In this document: positions 12,031 to 25,330 of the stretch, piece after piece | Numbering within the stretch: the first letter of the stretch is position 1 | Layout of the letters: each line of letters starts with the position of its first letter | Assembly (NCBI RefSeq): GCF_035582795.1 | Contig: NC_134367.1 | Coordinates: 109,106,062-109,170,061 of the forward strand | Source: Mycteria americana | Taxonomy: Eukaryota > Chordata > Aves > Ciconiiformes > Ciconiidae | DNA: 64,000 nt | Reading direction: 5' to 3' | The notes under the pieces: generated by a model | Databases searched by the model: none | What the model was told of the DNA's origin: nothing | What the model saw: the letters and a program-made list of their open reading frames with translations, nothing else | Position numbers and translations under genes: made by a program

Positions 12031-15000
12031 TTGATATGGCATTTTAAATGGTCAATAGAACATTCTTTAGTGGCTGCACTAATACCCAGCTATCCCATCT
12101 ATTGTCACTGATTGTCACTGATGTCACTTATAAAATATGTAGAAGAGTCAAGTTGAAGACCTTTTGTTCCTTGGCATGTCTTGGTACCTACCCAGCAGCT
12201 TCACAGAATTACTCAAATCAGAAGCTGGTCATTGGAATAAAATTCCACAAATCCTGCCCCACCAGCACCCCTCCCAGGGGTCTGAGTCTTCTTGGGCTTA
12301 GCACAGAAACAGAACCACAGCATTGCAAAGCGTGAAGGTATTGCTTGACGCAAGCAGAAAGGCTGGACACGGCGGATGCTGATCACTGCGTTTAACCCAC
12401 CCTGGTAAATGCTGAGGCATACAACGAGGGGCACGATAGAAACCTCAAGAAACAGCCACACTTGGAGCATCCTGCCTGCCGTTTGCGCTGCCTGGGTCCC
12501 GAGACCTGCTGGCGCATCCTGAAGCATCTCAGCTCCTTCCATAAGGAAGGGACTAGAAAAAGGGGCTTGGGTTTCGGTTTTGTTTTTTTGTTGTTCTCTT
12601 TTTGAAGGTTTAGCATAAACTGTTGCTTCTTGATACAAGAAACCTGGCCAGGCACAGGCATCAAAAGCCAGCAATCAGCAGGCACCAGCAGCCATGTCTA
12701 GGGAAGATCAGGCTCCACCTCAGCTGGAGTATTTTCTTGGTCAGGTCTCTGGCTCTCAGTCTCTGAACATCCTCACACTTTTCAGAGAAGGAAAGAGCAG
12801 CGCTATTGCTAGCAAACTAGCCGGATGATACGAGCCTGTCCTTGAAGAGGCTGTGGGAAAGCGGTGGAAGAACCCATCTGTTTTTCTTGGCCTACGTTAG
12901 AGACAGTTACTCCGTGATAGGAGAAGCCTAGCTGCAGCAACACTCCTACCTGCTTCCAGTTAGGCAGCCTGAGAAGCCTGATAAGGCTCAAAATGCCGTG
13001 CTGGGGCTTGACAGCGGTGGCCTATGACTTATCCAAGGAGCAGCTTGCCACAGCAGCAAGGCAGGCAACACCACGCCCCAACCTCCCACAGCTGCCCGAG
13101 GATCTTGACTTTACTTTTTTTAAGTGAAACTTACGGTTACAAAGGCACCATAAAGGAGGTGGGAGGGAGACCATGTACTGTGGGTCATGTACTATAAGAA
13201 AGGTTGAATGACATGGAGTGGGACCTTCAAATCACAGAACAATAATTAACATATCACCGCTTCTGAGGACAGTTGTGCTGGGCACAGGAAGGCAAGAAAA
13301 CGCATTTATGTCTTTACTTAGAAGGGGGAATAGGAACAAGGCAGACATTTAAACAAAAAACACGGCATCCATGCAGTTCCTGGACATCCTATGAACTAAC
13401 GGAGCCCACTAGCTTCTGGAAGAGATGGAGAAGGACACAGGAGAAAAACACTCTCCTACCAGGAAGAGAGACAGAGAAGCCTCCCCTGGGCTCTTGGTTT
13501 CTCAGAAGGTAATTTCTCCACGCACGACGCCCTCGGGGAAGGAGGCATGTCCACAGGAGTCCACCCCTTTTTTAAGGAGTCTCTTTTCCTTTGTAATCCC
13601 ACTGATCTCAAGCTGGATGATAGAAACCTACTTACGTAGCACCCAAACCACCAGCTACACAGCAGTCAGGGAACTGAAACAAATTCCTTGGGAGAAAAAG
13701 AGCCAAAAGGAAGAGCTCCTTGAGTAACTATGGCCCCCATGGCCGCGTATTGCCAAGCCACAGCCTGAGAGAGATGAAGCCTTCATCCTCTGGAGATGCC
13801 GGTTTCTTTCCATTGACTATGATGTAGGCTGAGTAGCTTAGAGTTGAAGGTCTAACCCAGGTGTGAAAATGGAGATGGTGCGTATCACTCCTGAAGCTGT
13901 AGGTTTCCTTTAGGGCTGTCAGCACTACCCTTGGGAATTAACACTCCTGATCTCCTGTTCCAAGAGGCAGTGATTTCTTCCAGCCACGCCTGGGAAAAGA
14001 TGCTTCAGCACCACTCCCAAGGTGCTTCTCTCTCTCTCTGTGGACAGAGCAGACTTTTAGGGAGACTGCAGATGGCATTTGTTCTGCAGCAAGGTGCTGA
14101 GGATGCAGTAGCTCCCCAACACGCACCACTGTGTATTAGAACCAACGTTCAGCTAAACAAATAATATTCCCAGGCTCCTATCAGCGACAACTCTAGCTTT
14201 ACTAGGTCCCCAAAGCCTTTCTGCCTTACCAGCCTCAAACTCTACTGTACCACTTGTACATCTTGATTCTGAACACATTGGTGGGATTAGCAGCTCTCCA
14301 CAAGGCAATTTCCTGTGAACTTAGATTAATTGTATGTTTACGGCACATGAACGTGTTGCCTCATGTCAGGAAATAACATAACTCAAACCACAGAACCAAG
14401 ATTTCCTTCTCTCTTTTTTTTCTTGCAATTTTAGCAGCAGGTTTTTGGGTCGGCTCTTCGAAATACAATGGTGTCACCATCAGATTTTTGTTAGAAGGTA
14501 AAACACATTTTTTTTTTACTGGTTGATTATTTGAAGGATGATTATTTTTGCCTTTCAGAAAATTCTACCTGAACATAACACCAAGGGCTGAGATCAAGAG
14601 CCATTCAGTCACTGGAGTAAAACGAAAGAAATAGAGGAATCCTTTAACAAAATCACTTAGAAGAATGAATGCACTTGAGTAAAAGCATCACTAATTTGCA
14701 CCAACTGCACATTTGACAGAACTGAAGCAGCAGCTGCAGACCTCTTCTCCTTTCCCTCCACTGACTATTGGTATTTGATGGTACTCTACCACCATCACTT
14801 GACATTTTAACTGCTCCTTTTGTAACACAACCTAGTATATGTGTATGCTCAATACAAATTTTGGGCCACGGGCAAAGCAGACTAAACACACAGAGTACAT
14901 CTTGCTGCCCAGAAACATGAAGTCTACTCATCTGCGTCTTTTCCGCTCTTGAAAAAAGCGGAAGCCATTGTAATTGTGGGCTTAAGTTAAGTAAGAGTTA

Positions 15001-15294
15001 AGATTTATGGATGAAAAGCCCATCAAGAATTAAATTGCTTTGCTAGACTAAGAAAATAGCAGGTGCAGATGTAATGAGAGGAATGACCGTAAGTTTCTTG
15101 TGATATCCCCTATACAGTTTGCTAGGAATATTTAACATGAGTATGAAAAACTCCTTTTAAAAAGCCTAATCTTGCAATCCTCATGCAAGCAAGGCTTCAG
15201 TTTTGAATGAAAACTAAAGGATTAGATCCTCTAATCAAAATCTCTTTATTGCCACAGGCTACTTTGTGTTCTTGCATAGAATGTCTATAGACAA
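12031..15294. other. Intergenic sequence, no gene recognised
   Basis: Relatively GC-rich. Several overlapping frames of about 60-150 codons (12213-12685 minus, 13273-13727 plus) show no domain, signal or splice context that I can support. Confidence 0.55.
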
Positions 15295-15420
15295 ACGTAA
15301 CAGAAACGTGGGTATGGATGGGACCTCCAGGCATCATCCAGTGAAACTCCTGCAATGAGATGGGATCAGGGAAGCCTTGGTCAACATCATTGAGATCTTA
15401 CGATAAAATCCTCCAGTGAA
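15295..15420 (-). mobile_element. Old CR1 LINE 3'-end fragment
   Basis: GGATGGGACCTCCAGGCATC then ATCCAGTGAAACTCCTGC resembles the CR1 3' end (GGAAGGGACCTCTGGAGATCATCCAGTCCAACCCCCTGC). Orientation is minus. Strongly diverged. Confidence 0.5.
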
Positions 15421-16059
15421 GAAGAGTGCAAGGCTTTTGTAACCCATTTCAGGATTTCACCCCGCGAAATAGTTTTAAAGCTTAAATAAGTAATTTTAAA
15501 CTTAAAATTATTTGTTAAAATTATTTTAAATTAAGATATTTCTTAATAACCTAGGTCTTCATTGCATCTAATGGAGATTATAATCTTACTGAAAGGCAGC
15601 CATGGAGAACATGGATCTTCATATCTTTATAAATAAACTTTTCATATTGGAAGACCAGTGTGCCTTCTCAGTCGACTCTTTTCTAGAATCAACATATCTG
15701 GTTCTTTCTGGTTTTCCATTAAGGTCATCCTAGCTCTCCCACCTCCCTTATCCCTTGACTAAATTCAATTAATTTATTCCCCTCCTCCCCAGTTCCAGGT
15801 AGGATGGAGTGAATGCTACCCATGCCACCTGTATATTATGCTTTTAAATACCTCTCAGTTATTTCACAGGGGTCTTTGTTTTGTCTTTCAACAAATACTA
15901 CCTCACAGGCTCCCATCAGGTGGGACACCCAGCTTACTCCCCCTGTTTTCTCCAGAGCATCCCATTCAAGTCAACCCCCCACCCACAGCACCAGGTGAAT
16001 GTAACGCAACCATGTCTGTGTCTCTCTCTTGCACTCAAGTATTCTGCAGTTCCTCTGCA
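15421..16059. other. Intergenic sequence, nothing named
   Basis: AT-rich then pyrimidine-rich sequence between two CR1-like segments. It may be further decayed CR1, but no alignment was clear. Confidence 0.5.
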
Positions 16060-16625
16060 CCGAATGTCACATTTAGATTTTAGGCCATCTCTTCAATTTA
16101 TCAGACTTATTCTGAACCCTCAGTCATTTATTTAAAATGACTAAAAGCAGCGAGCCCAGGACAGATGTTCATCTGGATTCCACTTGACAGCACGTTGTCT
16201 TCCCTCTCCATTTGGGCAGGGAAATAAATACTCCTTGAAAGTATCTTCTTCCTTTCTTCTTCCAAACCAGTTTGAGCCATTACCATAACAGTAGTGAGCT
16301 CTAGACTACACTTCCAACTCCCTTATGTGGTCTTGTGGGACACTCCTGGAGCACCATTAAAGTTAAGATACAATCTTAAGCTCTTCCTCCTTATCAAATA
16401 AGCAGATGACCTCATTCAAGGAAATGGTTTGGATAGGCTTGTTCTCTTCAAATCCACAATAGCTCTTTTCTTCTTTTCAAACAAAATTACTTTTTGAATA
16501 CTTACAATCACACGTTTTAATCATTTCAACATCTTTTGAGGATCAAAGCTATACTCATTCATCCCCAATTCCTCCACTCCTCCTTTTTCAACCCTTTTCT
16601 CATTGGTAGTATGTGGACTGTGTTA
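16060..16625 (-). mobile_element. Ancient amniote-type CR1 LINE segment
   Basis: Read on the plus strand, phrases in order match the complement of old reptile/bird CR1: GAGCCCAGGACAGATGTTCA; TTCCAAACCAGTTTGAGCCA; TGTGGTCTTGTGGGACACTC followed by ATTAAAGTTAAGATACA; TTCTCTTCAAATCCACAATA; and a closing CTCCACTCCTCCTTTTTCAA. Frames are broken throughout. Confidence 0.6.
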
Positions 16626-18862
16626 CCAAAATCAGCTGGTACAGACAGCTTTAAACAATGATTTATGTTCAAACATCAAACCGCGTATTTCTGGCACCTA
16701 TCAAACACACATCGTAAGACAAAGAGGCTGTGAAGCTACCATGATGTTAATCTTTTCTTGCAAGAACACCGCCATACCTTAGAAAAGCCTTTTTCCGTAC
16801 AGTTTCAGTTTTACTGCTGCTTACAGTGCAGTTGTGCTGCAAAAGAGATTTATAAGAGCATTGTAAAGCATCATGCTTTTCACATTGATCTTTCTAAGAC
16901 TTGTTCATTTTACAAACTAAGAGATGACTCTTCCAATTGCCAGTCCTAAACTTTAATCTTGCCCCTGGAAGTCAGCCGTTTCTTTTCTGGGAACCCCACC
17001 ACTCTCAACAGCAATTAACCTTTATTAGCAATAGCAATCCCACAGCTGGAAATATCCCACCTCGCAGTTCTAGGGGCAATGCAGAAACCAGAGTGTAGAT
17101 CAACATTACATCGTTGGCTCTGGAGGATAACAGGCACTAAAAAAAGTCCTCCCGAAAGTGTAAAGGCATTTGAATTGAAGTGCAATATTCTACCTTTGCT
17201 TACAGTCAGGAAAAGAAACTAAATTATGAACATAAATGCAAGCAGTCAAAAGGAACTGCTGGTAAGAAGTTACCCATTTTAAATAGTGGAATTAAATAGG
17301 CATTAAAATACCCAGCCCTTACTCTGGGGCTTCTTCTGGAAATTAAAAACGGTGCTGACCAACAACGCCTGCCGCCTGGCAGAGAGGAGCCGTACTTGCC
17401 GTCCCAGCAGCCGCACATCAGCTGGGAGGACAGAACCACCCCTTCTTTCCTCTGACTTACCCCAAACAGGTACAACCCTGTCTTCAACTCTCAAACGTTT
17501 CCCTCACTGCTTCCCAGTTACTGTTTCATGAGACTGCCTCTGCCATCCATGACTTTTTTTCCTTATCCCTGTCTTGGTCCAGCTTTGTCAGTGATAACTT
17601 GACAAAGTTATGTCTCTCTCTATCCCACACAGACTGCCATTTCATCAGGCCCTTTATAGCCTGAGATCTTGGAAAGATTTTTGTTCATTTTTTTTCATTT
17701 TAAACAGAATCTTGTTTAGGAATAGGGATCATATGCAGGAACCTCTTCTCCTAATTGCCCCATCGTATTTTTCCTGAAGCTAGCAGAGCGTAAACACAAC
17801 CCTCCCCCCCCCCCCTTTACAATTAAGACCTCTGTTCCCACAGACCTTATTTTTCCTCTTCATTGGCTCCAGCTATTTTACACATTTCCCATGACATAGC
17901 ACAATATTGGGCATTGTATCTGGAGTGGAACCGCCCTGCGATTTACTCCAGCTGCTGCCTTTGCTGGGTGATTTCACAGCAAATGATTATTTGCTCCTTA
18001 ATATACAGTCATGTGAGTAACACTCCTGTTTGAGCAGTTTTGGGGGGTATTTCATAGGCTTTTATTTTTCAATTGCATTCTTGATACTGGAGTAAGTGCT
18101 TGGGCATTTGTACTACTGTGTCCTGAGGCTCGTCAGGTATTTTTTCTACTTGTTTAATGGCAAAGAGCATTATGCCAAGCAGCATAGTCCACATGACCTG
18201 CCTCCTCCTCCCCCCTCCTCCATAACTGCAGACAATTTTTCCATTCATTACAGCATTTCTATTTTTGGATAGAACTGAAGGAGATCCTGATATGGTGGGA
18301 CTCTGGCTGTAGGGAACGAGCACAATACTAGTATATGATTGCTAATAAAGCCCCAGTGAAGTATGGTGAGGCGCAGGTCTTCTCCAATCTAAACCTAATT
18401 ACTATAACCCAAATCACCTTAGCAAAGATTTGCAAAGTAGCTCCATATCTAGAGGCTCAGAACCACTCTTTGGCTGATGAAGCTCACCAGAAAATTCCCA
18501 CCTCTGCCCTGAAGTGAGCAGAACATCTCATCTGCTGCAGCCTTGAAAGCTCGGTAACTCTGAAGTACTAAACTGTGGACCAGAGTACATAAAAAAAAAA
18601 AAAAAAAGAAAGAAAGAAAGAAGAGAGACTCCGAAGCTCATATATATGACTGGTAGTGTAGAAGTGTCTCTCAACTCTTGAGTCAAAGACCCTTTCTTTA
18701 TACAAACCCGTATGAATCCCTTTATTCCCCAAAACATACAATTTAAATATACAGCACACAAAGGAAATACCATGCTATGGAAGAAGGGTAATTGAGGCAT
18801 CAGCAGAAAAGAATGCAACTCCATAATCAGCATTTAGGTACTTAACGGTATAAAGTACCATA
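16626..18862. other. Intergenic sequence, no gene recognised
   Basis: AT-rich. A C run lies near 17803-17814 and an A run with (GAAA)n at 18591-18622. Confidence 0.6.
18591..18622. repeat. Poly(A) with (GAAA)n tail
   Basis: 17 A followed by GAAAGAAAGAAAG. It might be the tail of an unrecognised retroelement. Confidence 0.9.
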
Positions 18863-19236
18863 AGCGAGAGAAAGAGAGAGAGAAGTTGAGAAATCAAACA
18901 GTTGAAGTCAAGGCAGAAAGCCAGAATACACAACTGGCTCCTTAAAGAAGGCTCACCCTGCTCCAACAGTCTTAGAACGCGATGAACCTGTACCTAAGAT
19001 AGCTTCATGTGGCTTCAGACAAATGTCGTTCTCAAGAGCAGCCTCGGGGCCCTGCCTTGTTTGCACCAGGCTGTTCTGAAAGGCTGCGGTACGCAGCACA
19101 GTCAAAATATTAATAGAGAAAAAGCCCCTCTGATAGCCAAGAGACAATTCCTGATTGATGTACAGGGAAAAGCACTGCATTCTCTGCAGCCCGAAGGATG
19201 GAGTTGGAGGTGAGGGCTGTTCATCAACTGGCATTT
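18863..19236 (-). repeat. Dispersed repeat, copy A
   Basis: This aligns with 33297-33783 over about 320 bases with indels. A GA-rich tract is at the low end. The minus strand has a 93-codon frame over most of it (18953-19234), with no recognised product. It may be an unclassified avian repeat, or a duplicated piece of the ENAH intron. Confidence 0.7.
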
Positions 19237-21451
19237 GGATGAACTGGCAGGCCTCCCAGTGTAGGGCAAGGGGGTTCTAGGTAGGTTTATGGTTCTAGAC
19301 CAGGTTCCAGATCACATGCTAGGTCAGAGGGCTGTTCTAGATCCGATAAAATGGAAACTTTAGTAACTGCTTAGTTCAGCAGCCTGGACTTCATTAAACT
19401 AAGTACCTTTCTGTAAATTGTCGTGGTATTGGCTTCGTATTTCTTCTGTATCTCAAAAGGCCAACAAGAACAGTCAAATCTTGAGTTCACAAGAAGCTAC
19501 AAAAAGTCTTTTGGGAATATTTTGATAGTTGCACAATGAAGCCATATAATTTGTGGCAATTTCTTGAGTATATTCTACTGGTTTTTACAGTGATCCAACT
19601 TGAAAATAACATGATTTGTTATCCACAAGGCCTTAACACTGCAAAGGAAAGAAATCAAGACGGCTCTAAGATCTTAAACGAACACCACCCACCCTTCCAA
19701 CACAAGACCTGCATTGTGCCAGCAAGCTCCATTTGCTTTGGAAAGAAAAAACGCTGAAAATACACTGGCCATGTAAAGCTTTTGTGCTTGTATTATACAA
19801 CAATCATCTTTATCTTCACAGCGCCTGGGAGAAATTTAGGCGTCCGGTTCTGTACTGTTCCCTACTATAAGCTTTGCATTTTTTACATATGACAAAATTG
19901 ATCAATTTTAAGCATGACTTGCAAGAAAATAATTTCACTTGACACCCTTCACATTCGCTTCTCACCCTGTCCTCCAAAAATCTGCATATCTTTTGTCATA
20001 CTGACGATTGATTCTATTTAGGAAGGTGAAGAACTAGAAAATCTTATCTAGGACACCATAAAACTGCAACTGTGAAGACTGAGCAATGGAAAACAGTAAA
20101 TGTAAAAGTTTCTTTAAACCCATGCAAACATTGAGTGAAATAACCCAGTCCCCCCTCTGAGCGTATTTAGGCCTGTACATTCCCATGTATTATACATTTA
20201 TTAAAAGTGAAGATAGACAACCTTTACAACATGCTTAACCGGATAAGATGAAGATTTGGATGTTCGCATCTCCAGAAACATTTCAAATATATAACCAATG
20301 GCTACAAAGATTTGGGCTCCTACATTTGAAAAAAATACTAGTCTTGAAGCCATGTCTTTTGGCATCAAACGAGATTCCTGCAAGCCTCACCGTCAAGCGG
20401 GCGACAAGGGCAAAACGCTGACATGAAAGGGGCAGTTCATCCTTAGCATCATGCTCGACGCTCTGCTCTCCCTACAAGCTCTCTGCTCACCCTTTAGACG
20501 GTTTCTTTGCAGCCAAACGCTGAGACCGTGCGTTTGGAGGAAGAGCTGGCACATAAACCAGCCACATCCAACTTCTGTCTTCTGTTACCTGACAAGATTA
20601 GAATAACTGTGAAAACAGGGTGAGTCCCACCGGCAGTCTGCTAACACTGCTCACCATCACTAGCGCAACTATTGAATGCTGTAGCGGAACGGTATACATC
20701 GGGTTTTGTTCAATTACAAAAATCAAGGCAACCAAAGTACTAAGAAAAAGCAGCTCGCTGTAGCTTAGGGGAAGGACGCTGTCCCAGCAAAGCTGGGAGC
20801 ACAATCCAGAATCCATACTGTGCATCCTTGACACAATACTGTTTTCCAGGTAAGGTCAGACAACTTCGGTCCTCCCCTCCGGCAGCTGCAGCACAGAATT
20901 TAAGTTTATAAAGCCACAGCTAACTTTGAATTAAGTCGTACTTTGTAAGTTAACTAAGAAATGCCTTTTTACTATAACAAAGCCTTTTTAGCTTAAATAA
21001 AAATGCCTTCAGGCTTACAGGGTTAGTCTCTGCCGCTGACATAAACAGGGTTTTGTTAAATTTGGCTATGCTGTTTCTAACTGCTGGATGATGGCAGGCT
21101 CAAGAAAGAGCCGATGAGCTCAGTATGGCAGCACCGGAATGACCAGCACAATTATTTCCTACTGCAACCTAGGCAGAAATTCTTTCAGCAGCAGTATTTC
21201 AGCTTTTAGGTTCTTGTTTTGCTTAAATTGGAGTTGTTCCCTCAGTAGTACGGGGCAAATAGAGCTTATTTCAAGAAAATACAACTTATGTGGTAAACAT
21301 ACATGAGAAAGGACATAAAAGTTCACAAAGGAAGGAAAGCATTTTTCACATTTAGCATTAAATCAGGCATCTGGAGGCCTAAGGTTTTGGTAGGAAGGTT
21401 AAGGTTTGCTTCACAAGGTGGTTATTGGTATAAACCCAGGCCCCATCACAA
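19237..21451. other. Intergenic sequence, no gene recognised
   Basis: Mixed AT-rich sequence with only short incidental frames. Confidence 0.6.
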
Positions 21452-22431
21452 AGAATCACAGAATCACAGAATCATATAGGTTGGAAAAGACCTTTAAGAT
21501 CATCGAGTCCAACCATAAACCTAACACTGCTAAAAACCACCACTACACCATGTCTCTAAGCACCTCATCCAAACGTCCTTTAAATACCTCCAGGGATGGC
21601 GACTCAACCACTTCCCTGGGCAGCCTGTTCCAATGCTTGATAACCCTCTCGGTGAAGAAAAATTTCCTAATATCCAGTCTAAACCTCCCCTGGCGCAACT
21701 TGAGGCCATTTCCTCTCGTCCTATCACTTGTTACCTGGGAGAAGAGACCGACCCCCACCTCTCTACAACCTCCTTCCAGGCAGTTGTAGAGAGCGATAAG
21801 GTCTCCCCTCAGCCTCCTTTTCTCCAGGCTAAACAACCCCAGCTCCCTCAGCCGCTCCTCACAAGACTTCTGCTCCAGACCCTTCACCAGCTTCGTTGCC
21901 CTTCTCTGGACACGCTCCAGCACCTCAATGTCCCTCTTGTAGTGGGGGGCCCAAAACTGAACACAGTATTCGAGGTGGGGCCTCACCAGTGCCGAGTACA
22001 GGGGCACAATCACTTCCCTAGTCCTGCTGGCCACGCTATTTTTGATACAGGCCAGGATGCTGTTGGCCTTCTTGGCCACCTGGGCACGCTGCTGGCTCAT
22101 ATTCAGGCGGCTGTCAACCAACACCCCCAGGTCCTTCTCTGCTGGGCAGCTTTCCAGCCACTCTTCCCCAAGCCTGTAGCGTTGCATGGGGTTGCTGTGG
22201 CCCAAGTGCAGGACCTGGCACTTGGCCTTGTTAAACCTCATACAATTCACCCCAGCCCATCGATCCAGCCTGTCCAGGTCCCTCTGCAGAGCCTGCCTAC
22301 CCTCCAGCAGATCAACACTCCCGCACAACTTGGTGTCGTCTGCAAACTTACTGAGAGTAAGAGGTTGGAGGTTATTCCCATCTCCTGGCAGTCCCGGCTG
22401 ATCAGCTGCCAGACCAGCTAGCAGAGACAAA
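21452..22431 (-). mobile_element. CR1 LINE, 5'-truncated, with open reverse-transcriptase C terminus
   Basis: The minus strand keeps a 295-codon frame (22430 down to 21543) covering the end of the CR1 ORF2 reverse transcriptase. It contains the catalytic FADDTKL, then [86 protein letters not shown] and [20 protein letters not shown]. The 3' end (21452-21475) has the CR1 hallmark 8-base repeat, seen on the plus strand as GAATCACAGAATCACAGAAT. The endonuclease and upstream half are missing, so it cannot move itself. Few mutations suggest a fairly recent avian insertion. The plus-strand frame opposite it is a shadow. Confidence 0.95.
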
Positions 22432-22812
22432 GTAGGTAAAAAAACCTATAAATAGGCTAGAGAAACTGAAATGCCTTGTTCCTGCCTCAAAATCCAGCTC
22501 AGGCTCTGCCACGTGTGCAGTAGGAAAGGACAACCTTGGTCAACAGTGAGAGGCTGCTGAGGGAGAAGAGTTTGGGAACCCTGGAGGAAGAACATGAATC
22601 CATATCTGTGTGTCTACCTTTAAAGGTGAATTTAAGCCTAAAAAGACGATGGCTGAACAGGCATCCCCCACCTTTTCTGAAGCTATTTGAAGACTAAAAA
22701 CACCTGAAGGAAGTTGTTCTCCAGATTTTGAAGGGAACAGTTCAATTAACAGTTCAGCGATACTTCAGCTGCACCGTAGGATATCCCCTAGGCTGGAACT
22801 GTGATGACTGCG
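22432..22812. other. Short intergenic spacer between CR1 and LTR
   Basis: About 380 bases with no recognised feature. Confidence 0.5.
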
Positions 22813-23406
22813 TGTCGTGGTTTAACCCCAGCCAGCAACTGAGCCCCACGCAGCCGCTCGCTCACTCCCCCCGCAGTGGGATGGGGGAGAGAATCGGAAG
22901 AGCAAAAGTGAGAAAACTCGAGGGTTGAGATAAAGACAGTTTAATAGGGAAAGCAAAAGCCGTGCACACGAGCAAAGCAAAGCAAGGAATTCCTTCACTC
23001 CTTCCCATGGGCAGGCAGGTGTTCAGCCATCTCCAGGAAAGCAGGGCTCCATCGTACCTAAGGCTACTTGGGAAGACAAACGCCATCACTCTGAACGTCC
23101 CCCCTTCCTTCTTCTTCCCCCAGCTCCATATGCTGAGCATGACACCATATGGTGTGGGACATCCCTTTGGTCAGTTGGGCTCAGCTGTCCCAGCCGTGTC
23201 CCCTCCCAACTCCTTGTGCCCCCCCAGGCCACTCGCTGGTGGGGTGGGGTGAGAGGCAGAAAAGGCCTGGACTCTGTGTGAGCACTGCTCAGCAGTAACG
23301 AAAACATCCCTGGGTGATCAACACTGTTTCCAGCACAAATCCAAAACCTAGCCCCATACCAGCTACTGTGAAGAAAATTAACTCTATCCCAGCCCAAACC
23401 AGCACA
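22813..23406 (-). mobile_element. Solo LTR of an avian endogenous retrovirus
   Basis: 594 bases bounded by TG and CA. The start TGTCGTGGTTTAACCCCAGC and end ...CCAAACCAGCACA are the two edges of an LTR family that is very common in bird genomes. Flanking 5-base duplications are CTGCG (22808-22812) and CTGTG (23407-23411), with one mismatch. No gag, pol or env sequence lies beside it, so it is a solo LTR left by recombination. The minus strand is the likely transcriptional sense because a TATA-like CATATGGAG (about 23124-23132) precedes ATTAAA (22940-22945). Confidence 0.88.
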
Positions 23407-25330
23407 CTGTGAAACAAAACTATTTTGATTTTTCCTCATTGTTCTACACGTCAAGCATCTAAATCCTTCTGTTGTTAAAAGCACGCCATCACAGAGCAGA
23501 GACTTTCCTGGTTTCTGCCCTCTCTCAAGCACTTGAATGACCTTTCTACAGCACCAGAAAAAAAATCAGTACGCCATTGCTAGAAAAAAACCTACACATC
23601 TTACATTCATACCAAAAAAATTAGTATTTATTTCAAAAAGAAAACTGATATTGCGCTGTATCAAAATAGCACCTCTTCTAAGCAGGAAAGCATGGATATG
23701 AGGAGGAAAAGAAAAGTTAATCTGTTATCACCAAGAAACCTGTAATACAAGCTTTTTTTTCTTTTCCCTCTTCCCAAACCAACATATTTTCAAGAGGAAA
23801 AACTGAAATTAACAGGAGCATGAAATCTATATGCAGTTCATAAAATCTAAAAGGACCATTTTTAAGTCACTGTTTGCAATACAGACTCTCAGCCCAGCTG
23901 TGATGCTTCTTTGCAGCACGGCACTGAAGTTTTCCTCTGGGAGCACGAGCTTTGGCAATGACATGTAAAAAAAAAAAAAAAAAAAAAAAGAGACTCAGAG
24001 ATAACTCGGTAATTGGAGCATTTTCATTTTTATTCCTTTCTTTTAAAGCAGACATCAAGCCATTTCTGAATTATTAGCGAGGAACTTCTCCATAAAAAAA
24101 AGCTGTTTTCCTTACCTCTAGCAAATTTAGTACTACTGAAACTCCGCAGCAGAGTTCAAAAATCCCCCAACGCCTGTAATGGCTGCATCACCCTGCAACG
24201 CTGGCTCCAAACCGCACCAGCCGCCGATGCTATCCAGCTCCTTGCTCAAAAAGGAGACGTTACTTGTCAGTAATTGCTCTTGGTTTATTCCGTATCTGTA
24301 TCTCAGTTATTTAGCAAATCAATTTTAGTTTAGAAATACTGCCAAATGCCTTTTATTCTTTACTCACAGCATACTATAGTCGCTATAGCGTAGTCATATT
24401 CTAGTATGTGACGTTACTAGGACATTGATAACATGAAACACCATATGTAAGAGGCATGCCGTTCCGGAGCATATAGATTGGAAGTAAGCAATTAAAACCA
24501 GTTTGAGCCATTCTGTTGCACCCCTGACAGTATTAGAAGCAGGATTCCCACCCTCCAGTAAAAAAAGCCATTTCCTGTAATTCCAGTTATACTTTATTGC
24601 TTCCATATTTTTCATAGATGCATAAAAAATGCTGGGCAGTATTTACTAGATTGTATAAATACAAGACAATTACATCTGATGGCTGGAAACATTTCAGACT
24701 AAGACCAAACTCTAATACAATGCGCATTGACTTCAGAGAAGCTGAGAATACTCAGGGCTTGAAGACGTGCAACATTTTTATTTATAATAGCTGACAGCAG
24801 AGAGAAACATTCGCTATTTGGGTCCAGTTAAAGCATGAAACCTATTGCTTTTAGAGCAACGTAGAGGGTAAATATAACGACGTATTTGCTCTAAAGGTTG
24901 CAGGCTGACTGATGGACACTTAAAGGCATAATTTCTTTCCCCAGAAGACCAAGGACTTCATGGCAATGAAGCTGCCCTTCAGCAGATACCTAAAACGTAA
25001 TTAACAATTTATTACGCAATGAAAAAGCCGAGACTTTACTGCTGGCGCAGGCCCTGGCTGTGCTGGAGGCTTCAGCCAGGCTGTGCTGGGTCTGCCCGCA
25101 CACCGCTCAGCCCTCGGGCTGTCGCACGGTGAGGCTCTGCACTTCGGGAGCGATGTTTCAGACCTGAACTCCTCTCCCTTTGTATTAGTCAAATACGGAA
25201 AAGACATGACTTCGGTTATATATTTCACCTTGCATTTCTATGCCGTTCAGAAAAAAATAAAAGCATATAAGTGAAAAGTAATACAGGAAGAAAATGCAGT
25301 ATTTCATGAAGTGCTCATTCCCCGCCCCTT

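Noticed and set aside
12213-13727. Frames of 97-153 codons on both strands
   Set aside because: No domain, repeated motif or splice structure could be supported. Left as intergenic.
21633-22421. 262-codon plus-strand frame
   Set aside because: It is the exact antisense of the CR1 reverse-transcriptase frame, which has the family motifs. The plus frame has none.
22813-23406. Plus- and minus-strand frames of 96-148 codons across the LTR
   Set aside because: Lie in non-coding LTR sequence and are not known retroviral proteins.
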